From: Neorhizobium galegae bv. officinalis
GTDB lineage: Bacteria; Pseudomonadota; Alphaproteobacteria; Rhizobiales; Rhizobiaceae
DNA: 64,000 nt
NCBI GenBank assembly: GCA_000985875.1
Contig: CCRI01000001.1
Span: forward strand, 372,001-436,000
Direction: 5' to 3'
In this document: in pieces, positions 63,748 to 64,000 of the stretch
How positions within the stretch are numbered: the first letter of the stretch is position 1
How the letters are laid out: each line of letters starts with the position of its first letter
Translations under genes and position numbers: made by a program
The notes under the pieces: model-generated
What the model was told of the DNA's origin: nothing
Seen by the model: only the letters and a program-made list of their open reading frames with translations
The model's database searches: none

Positions 63748-64000
63748 TCAGGCCGAATAATACATGTCGAACTCGACCGGATGCGGCGTCATTTCGAAGC
63801 GCATCACTTCCACCATCTTGAGCTCGATATAGGCGTCGATCTGGTCGTCGTCGAAGACGCCGCCGGCGGTCAGGAACTTGCGGTCGCGATCGAGGTTTTC
63901 GAGGGCTTCGCGCAGGGAACCGCAGACGGTCGGGATCTTCTTCAGCTCCTTCGGCGGCAGGTCGTAGAGATCCTTGTCCATGGCCTTGCCGGGATGGATC
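63748..64000 (-). CDS. glnA: Type I glutamine synthetase, C-terminal end (cut by window edge)
   Basis: The last 84 residues of GlnA, which makes glutamine from glutamate and ammonia. [36 protein letters not shown] and the final [17 protein letters not shown] are conserved in GSI-type enzymes. The adenylylation-site tyrosine should lie in the DKDLYDLPP segment. The N-terminal part lies beyond the right edge, where glnB would be expected upstream in rhizobia. Confidence 0.96.
   Translation of the reverse strand, partial: IHPGKAMDKDLYDLPPKELKKIPTVCGSLREALENLDRDRKFLTAGGVFDDDQIDAYIELKMVEVMRFEMTPHPVEFDMYYSA

Overview
The window looks like chromosomal DNA of a Rhizobiales alphaproteobacterium, most likely Rhizobiaceae (Rhizobium/Agrobacterium/Ensifer-like). 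The support is high GC, a circularly permuted two-piece tmRNA, rhizobial gene neighbourhoods (thyA-folA-hflK-hflC-Do protease; recG / sdhE-mfd; ilvB-ilvN; glmU-glmS), an IalB-family protein and DUF4169/RHH genes beside sspB. I support 62 protein-coding genes, including an 18-codon leader peptide. Two are cut by the window edges: uvrD at the left and glnA at the right. There is one RNA gene (ssrA). I saw no tRNA, rRNA, CRISPR array, insertion sequence, integrase or phage genes.

Layout. 0-5.2 kb: 5' end of uvrD, then a two-gene RND efflux pump with a palindromic operator candidate. 5.2-12.2 kb: an NAD-binding dehydrogenase, a 67-residue unknown protein, a D-lactate/glycolate-type FAD oxidase and a large AsmA-like protein. 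12.2-13.8 kb: RHH protein, DUF4169, the ClpXP adaptor sspB and, just upstream on the same strand, the tmRNA gene whose tag feeds that adaptor. 14.0-18.6 kb: a six-gene copper-handling operon (His/Cys-rich protein, small lipoprotein, TolC-type outer-membrane protein, Tat multicopper oxidase, cupredoxin, CusF-like protein) preceded by two CueR/HmrR-type operator-promoters. 18.8-25.2 kb: NAD epimerase, then thyA-folA, hflKC and a Do/DegP protease. 25.2-30.4 kb: a GNAT gene, a RelE/HigB-like toxin with Xre antitoxin, serB and miaA diverging with no base between their start codons, and a HerA-like ATPase.

30.4-33.2 kb: ilvB-ilvN with a classical attenuator (Ile/Leu/Val-rich leader peptide followed by a U-tract terminator). 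33.3-37.4 kb: aldo/keto reductase, LysE exporter, a bestrophin-like/DUF4239 membrane protein and a cobalt-type nitrile hydratase (alpha, beta, accessory) whose alpha subunit starts with a His/Asp-rich tail. 37.4-41.0 kb: an ECF sigma/anti-sigma pair translationally linked to a secreted COG4315 protein, then a DUF2269 and an SDR-DoxX membrane pair. 41.2-47.4 kb: a compact RecD/Dda-like helicase, a MerR regulator with a LuxR-like C-terminus, pdxJ, a MarR-GNAT fusion, an Asp/Glu racemase and a divergent HxlR/quinone-reductase pair.

47.6-64.0 kb is mostly housekeeping: glmU and glmS (UDP-GlcNAc supply), a DUF502 membrane protein, recG, sdhE, mfd, two EamA permeases, a DsbA-like thioredoxin-fold protein, an orphan oligopeptide-type binding protein, an IalB homologue, hspQ and the 3' end of glnA.

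No single wholly new multi-gene system stands out. The most informative items are the copper operon with duplicated MerR-type operators and a TolC that has no visible inner-membrane partner, the ssrA-sspB adjacency, the ilv attenuator, the MerR-LuxR hybrid regulator and the His-tailed nitrile hydratase. All functional statements come from reading motifs and layout by eye; no database search or folding computation was run.
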